DNA of 6,779 nt, taken from Gammaproteobacteria bacterium (GTDB taxonomy: Bacteria > Pseudomonadota > Gammaproteobacteria > S012-40). Below are positions 5,125-6,779 of this stretch, one piece after another. Each line of letters opens with the position of its first letter. Position 1 is the first letter of the stretch. The position numbers and the translations under genes are program-made. The notes under the pieces were generated by a model. That model saw nothing but the letters and a program-made list of their open reading frames with translations, was not told the origin of the DNA and did not search any database. The stretch spans positions 1 through 6,779 of the forward strand of contig JAOTSL010000180.1 of assembly GCA_029864945.1 (NCBI GenBank). The letters run 5' to 3'.

Positions 5125-5883
5125 TTGCTAGGTTTTGCGCGTCGCATCAATTTCCCAAACGGAACAAAAGGGATAATTGAAAAATTCAAGGTGTATTTTT
5201 ATAGGGCTAGTGACTTTCAATATTCGTCAAGTTCAAACCTTTCTTGGGCCGAATCAGACATGGAAAGGGGTGCAGGCGACGCGGCTGAATACGCTGGATT
5301 TATCGTTGCTTTCTGTGACGCGTGTGAATCTTTAGCACAAAGAGAAATCGCAGTGCCAGGACATTCCATTGTTAATAAAATTCGGAGTGAACACGGGGTT
5401 TCATATCAAATTATTAATAATGTGTTGCTGGAAACAGATGAGTACGTTCGTCCTCCTGAGCCACATCCGTCAATTTCAAGAGTAGTAGATAAAGTAATAT
5501 CGGATGCTAAATTCCTGATTGGGCAATCAGGAGCGTCAAGTGCCATAGATAGAGCGTTTACAGTACTCTATGGCTATTTAATTTCATTGTGTAACGAGTC
5601 AGGAATAGAAACCAGTGAAGCCCTGACCATATCTTATCTATTCAAATTGTTACGTGAACAGCATGCAGTATTTTCTAGAACAGGAGCGAGATCATCTGAT
5701 GTCAATCGTGTCCTAAAAGCGTTCGCGACGTTAATTGATGCCTTTGCCACAATAAGAAACAAAGCTAGCTTGGTGCACGCGAATGAACTGATGGATGATC
5801 CCGAGGCAACAGCCATGGTAAATGCTATGTTTACCATATTCAGATATATTCAAGTTTCATTACTTAGGCATGAACAATTTTAG
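5125..5883 (+). CDS. Abortive infection protein with C-terminal HEPN (Abi_C-like) domain
   Basis: The gene encodes 252 aa from TTG 5125. No ribosome site is evident and ATG 5260 is the next in-frame alternative, so the start is uncertain. The C-terminal part (about 115-245) reads as Abi_C/HEPN: SAIDRAFTVLYGYLISLC, a middle LFKLLREQH helix, VLKAFATLIDAFATIRN, then RNKASLVH (R211 to H218), and PEATAMVNAMFTIFRYI. The Rx4-6H motif with RN at its head is the catalytic signature of HEPN ribonucleases, here Rx6H. The N-terminal part (1-110) is of unknown type. Abi proteins of this kind usually halt phage growth by damaging host RNA; that role is inferred from the domain. The TAG stop abuts an attC core (GCCCAAC) and an attC-like site lies just upstream, so the gene is probably a lone-gene integron cassette. 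Confidence 0.72.
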   Translation: MLGFARRINFPNGTKGIIEKFKVYFYRASDFQYSSSSNLSWAESDMERGAGDAAEYAGFIVAFCDACESLAQREIAVPGHSIVNKIRSEHGVSYQIINNVLLETDEYVRPPEPHPSISRVVDKVISDAKFLIGQSGASSAIDRAFTVLYGYLISLCNESGIETSEALTISYLFKLLREQHAVFSRTGARSSDVNRVLKAFATLIDAFATIRNKASLVHANELMDDPEATAMVNAMFTIFRYIQVSLLRHEQF

Positions 5884-5970
5884 GCCCAACAATTTAGTGC
5901 AGTGGACGCGAAGATGTCAGGGGGCCTAGATGAGCAAGCACCGGGCGTACCACTGATCAATACGTTCTCG
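5884..5970 (+). repeat. attC site closing the Abi/HEPN cassette
   Basis: GCCCAAC (5884-5890) fits RYYYAAC exactly and directly follows the TAG stop of the HEPN gene. CAGTGGACGC (5900-5909) pairs with GCGTACCACTG (5945-5955), leaving one unpaired A (5949), the usual extrahelical feature. GTT at 5964-5966 would be the 3' core, but GTTCTCG departs from GTTRRRY. Total length of about 87 bp is in the usual range for attC sites, with a long variable terminal loop (5910-5944). Confidence 0.6.
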
Positions 5971-6110
5971 GCGACTTCGTCGCCGAGTATTGCGGTGCTG
6001 ACTTTGTCAAGCGCCTTGTTCCGTCGCTACGCGTCAGAATCGGGGAGGGCGAGTTTTTCTCTCGCCTTCCCCCGCAAGACCCCACAAGCGGGTCTACTTT
6101 AAAAAGGTAG
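5930..6110 (+). pseudogene. Frameshifted short reading frame, unknown product
   Basis: ATG 5930 opens MSKHRAYH and stops after eight codons. In another frame the sequence then reads DQYVLGDFVAEYCGADFVKRL, split here as DQYVLGDFVAEY and CGADFVKRL, then VPSLRVRIGEGEFFSRLPP up to TAG 6108-6110. Composition and GC-rich third positions look coding, unlike the alternative frame over the same bases. A one-base change around 5953 would join the two parts into a protein of about 59 aa. It overlaps the right half of the attC and three strong hairpins, so the apparent coding could be an accident of a structured repeat. Family not recognised. Confidence 0.35.
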
Positions 6111-6200
6111 TTTCGAATGCGCATCCTACGGCTATGGATATCCTTTTTAAGTTATCGTTTTTACGATAATAAGGGTTTCAGCTCCCGTACCGGCGCTGAA
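5967..6200 (+). repeat. Cluster of hairpins in GC-rich intergenic DNA
   Basis: Five inverted repeats follow one another: CTCGGCGAC/GTCGCCGAG (5967-5987, 9-bp stem, 3-nt loop), GGCGAG/CTCGCC extended by CGGGG/CCCCG (6041-6074), AGACCC/GGGTCT (6077-6095), TTATCGT/ACGATAA (6152-6169) and TTCAGC/GCTGAA (6177-6200). Short palindromes ATGCGCAT and GGATATCC lie between. None has a convincing U-tract for a terminator, though the first two could still stop transcription from the HEPN cassette. Confidence 0.6.
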
Positions 6201-6228
6201 GGGAAATCATAAAAAAGAAACAGCCAAC

Positions 6229-6386
6229 TGGTAGCATGGAGAGAAAAACCCCGCAAGGCCAAGCCCTACGGGTGCTCGCACACTCGCAGCCTTGCAAGCT
6301 TTTCCTCTCCATGCTGCATCTACAGGTGGCAAAGGCGATAGGGCTTTCATGCCTCCGGCGGGGCTCTAACTCAAGGGCTACCACTT
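6229..6386 (-). repeat. Long palindromic structured element (MITE-like or retron-ncRNA-like)
   Basis: Outer repeats TGGTAGC (6229-6235) and GCTACCA (6377-6383) enclose a long hairpin. AGCATGGAGAG (6233-6243) pairs perfectly with CTCTCCATGCT (6305-6315), AAAA with TTTT after one bulged C, and GCAAGGC (6253-6259) with GCCTTGC (6289-6295). The top of the hairpin has small stems such as CCC-TAC-GGG and GTGC-TC-GCAC. The flank 6316-6376 adds GCCTCCGGCGGGGC, itself a hairpin, and TAGGGCTT (6339-6346), complementary to AAGCCCTA (6261-6268). A minus-strand open frame of 68 codons here (6178-6384) is Arg/Cys-rich and follows the palindrome, so it is probably spurious. It may be a dispersed repeat; strand is uncertain. 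Confidence 0.55.
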
Positions 6387-6445
6387 AATTACCTGATTTC
6401 TATTTTTTTTATACTACCCACACAAAACAGCGACGAGCCTTTTTT
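6387..6445. other. AT-rich intergenic stretch between palindrome and minus-strand gene
   Basis: It contains an eight-T run (6411-6418 region) and another at 6440-6447 by the stop of the minus-strand gene. No stem precedes them on either strand, so no terminator is called. Confidence 0.4.
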
Positions 6446-6766
6446 TTATTTATCCCATTCACGAACAACATCTCCGGCTTGTTGGCCACCCTCTTCAATG
6501 TTGTTTTCGGGGCTCTCAATGGAGTTGCCGTTGGCATCAACTAAGATGCTAAAAGTGGTGATGACATCATAGTCAAGCTTGAAGGCCAAGCTGTTGTTAT
6601 GGGAAACGACATCTCCATTTTTGAAGTCGACATCGGAAATATCAATATTGTATTTATAGCGTAGAAAGTTTTTTAATTCATCTATGTTTACTGCATTTTT
6701 AACTCGGTCAATAAATTCATCTTTGCCGCCGTTAATTACATTTTCATCATTGATAATGTTTCCCAT
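6446..6766 (-). CDS. Acidic hypothetical protein
   Basis: The gene encodes 106 aa. On the minus strand CAGGAG (6779-6774) lies 7 bp before ATG 6766-6764, a strong Shine-Dalgarno, so the start is well supported. The N-terminus reads NDENVINGGKDEFIDRVKNA, split as NDENVINGG and KDEFIDRVKNA; the middle (NIDISDVDFKNGDVVSHNN, LAFKLDYDVITTFSILVDANGN) suggests a few beta-strands. The tail is Glu/Gly/Gln-rich (ENNIEEGGQQAGD). There is no signal peptide, membrane helix or cysteine. The protein is small, acidic and probably cytosolic; I do not recognise a family. It points away from the other genes and is probably the start of a separate transcription unit or operon neighbour beyond the window. Confidence 0.75.
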   Translation of the reverse strand: MGNIINDENVINGGKDEFIDRVKNAVNIDELKNFLRYKYNIDISDVDFKNGDVVSHNNSLAFKLDYDVITTFSILVDANGNSIESPENNIEEGGQQAGDVVREWDK

Positions 6767-6779
6767 CTCGTTGCTCCTG

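Noticed and set aside
5634..5837. Minus-strand open frame of 67 codons
   Set aside because: It is antisense to the conserved HEPN segment of the Abi gene.
5967..6110. Rho-independent terminators
   Set aside because: Strong stems exist but none is followed by a proper T run.
6178..6384. Minus-strand open frame of 68 codons rich in Arg and Cys
   Set aside because: It spans the palindromic element exactly; composition reflects the repeat rather than a protein.
6229..6386. Complete retron
   Set aside because: No reverse transcriptase gene lies near it on either strand, so only a similarity of layout can be claimed.
1..6779. CRISPR array, tRNA or rRNA
   Set aside because: No regularly spaced direct repeats, no tRNA cloverleaf and no rRNA-like segments were seen on either strand.

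Overview
The window looks like a piece of a bacterial chromosome, probably from a sulfate-reducing relative (Desulfobacterota-like). That guess rests on a cytoplasmic-type [NiFe] hydrogenase tail, REP-associated transposase debris and a generally AT-rich accessory region; it is inference, not proof. Only the first gene looks like core metabolism. The rest is an accessory island built from integron-like cassettes, transposase wreckage, one nearly intact insertion sequence (IS) and small membrane or putative conflict genes.

Layout. Positions 1-162 are the last 53 codons of a [NiFe] hydrogenase large subunit, ending exactly at the final His of the DPCxxCxxH nickel-ligand motif. A degenerate attC-like site (269-322) is followed by a zinc-ribbon-like hypothetical gene (338-799). 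That gene's 3' end lies inside a convincing attC site (751-810), and the next gene (831-1220, TTG start, one membrane helix) begins just after it. Positions about 1204-1663 hold two adjacent C-terminal remnants of REP-associated tyrosine transposases (RAYT) of different types. A two-helix membrane protein follows (1877-2158), then a frameshifted S41-type peptidase fragment with a PDZ domain (2241-2698).

That peptidase fragment is cut by a 1362-bp IS (2699-4060). The IS has 24-bp terminal inverted repeats with one mismatch and a 383-aa DDE-type transposase on the minus strand. The two flanks of the IS do not belong to one gene and no target duplication is visible, so sequence was probably lost or rearranged there. 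On the right are a 5'-truncated membrane protein (4083-4427), a 36-aa hydrophobic protein 5 bp downstream (4433-4543) and a shortened nucleoside-diphosphate-kinase-like protein (4608-4985). A second cassette-like unit follows: attC-like site (5072-5119), a HEPN/Abi_C-type abortive infection gene (5125-5883) whose stop codon abuts the core of a third attC (5884-5970).

Positions 5967-6440 have no confident gene. They are GC-richer, full of hairpins, and contain a frameshifted short reading frame and a strongly palindromic element (6229-6386). Read on the minus strand, that element has the order outer repeat, short hairpins, long hairpin, outer repeat, but there is no reverse transcriptase gene next to it. 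A minus-strand acidic hypothetical gene (6446-6766) with a good Shine-Dalgarno closes the window.

Working together: the attC sites without a visible integrase suggest a CALIN-type cassette cluster, in which small zinc-finger, membrane and Abi/HEPN genes are carried as exchangeable cassettes. The best candidates for a little-described system are the membrane/micro-membrane/NDK-like trio (4062-4985) next to the HEPN cassette, and the palindromic element.
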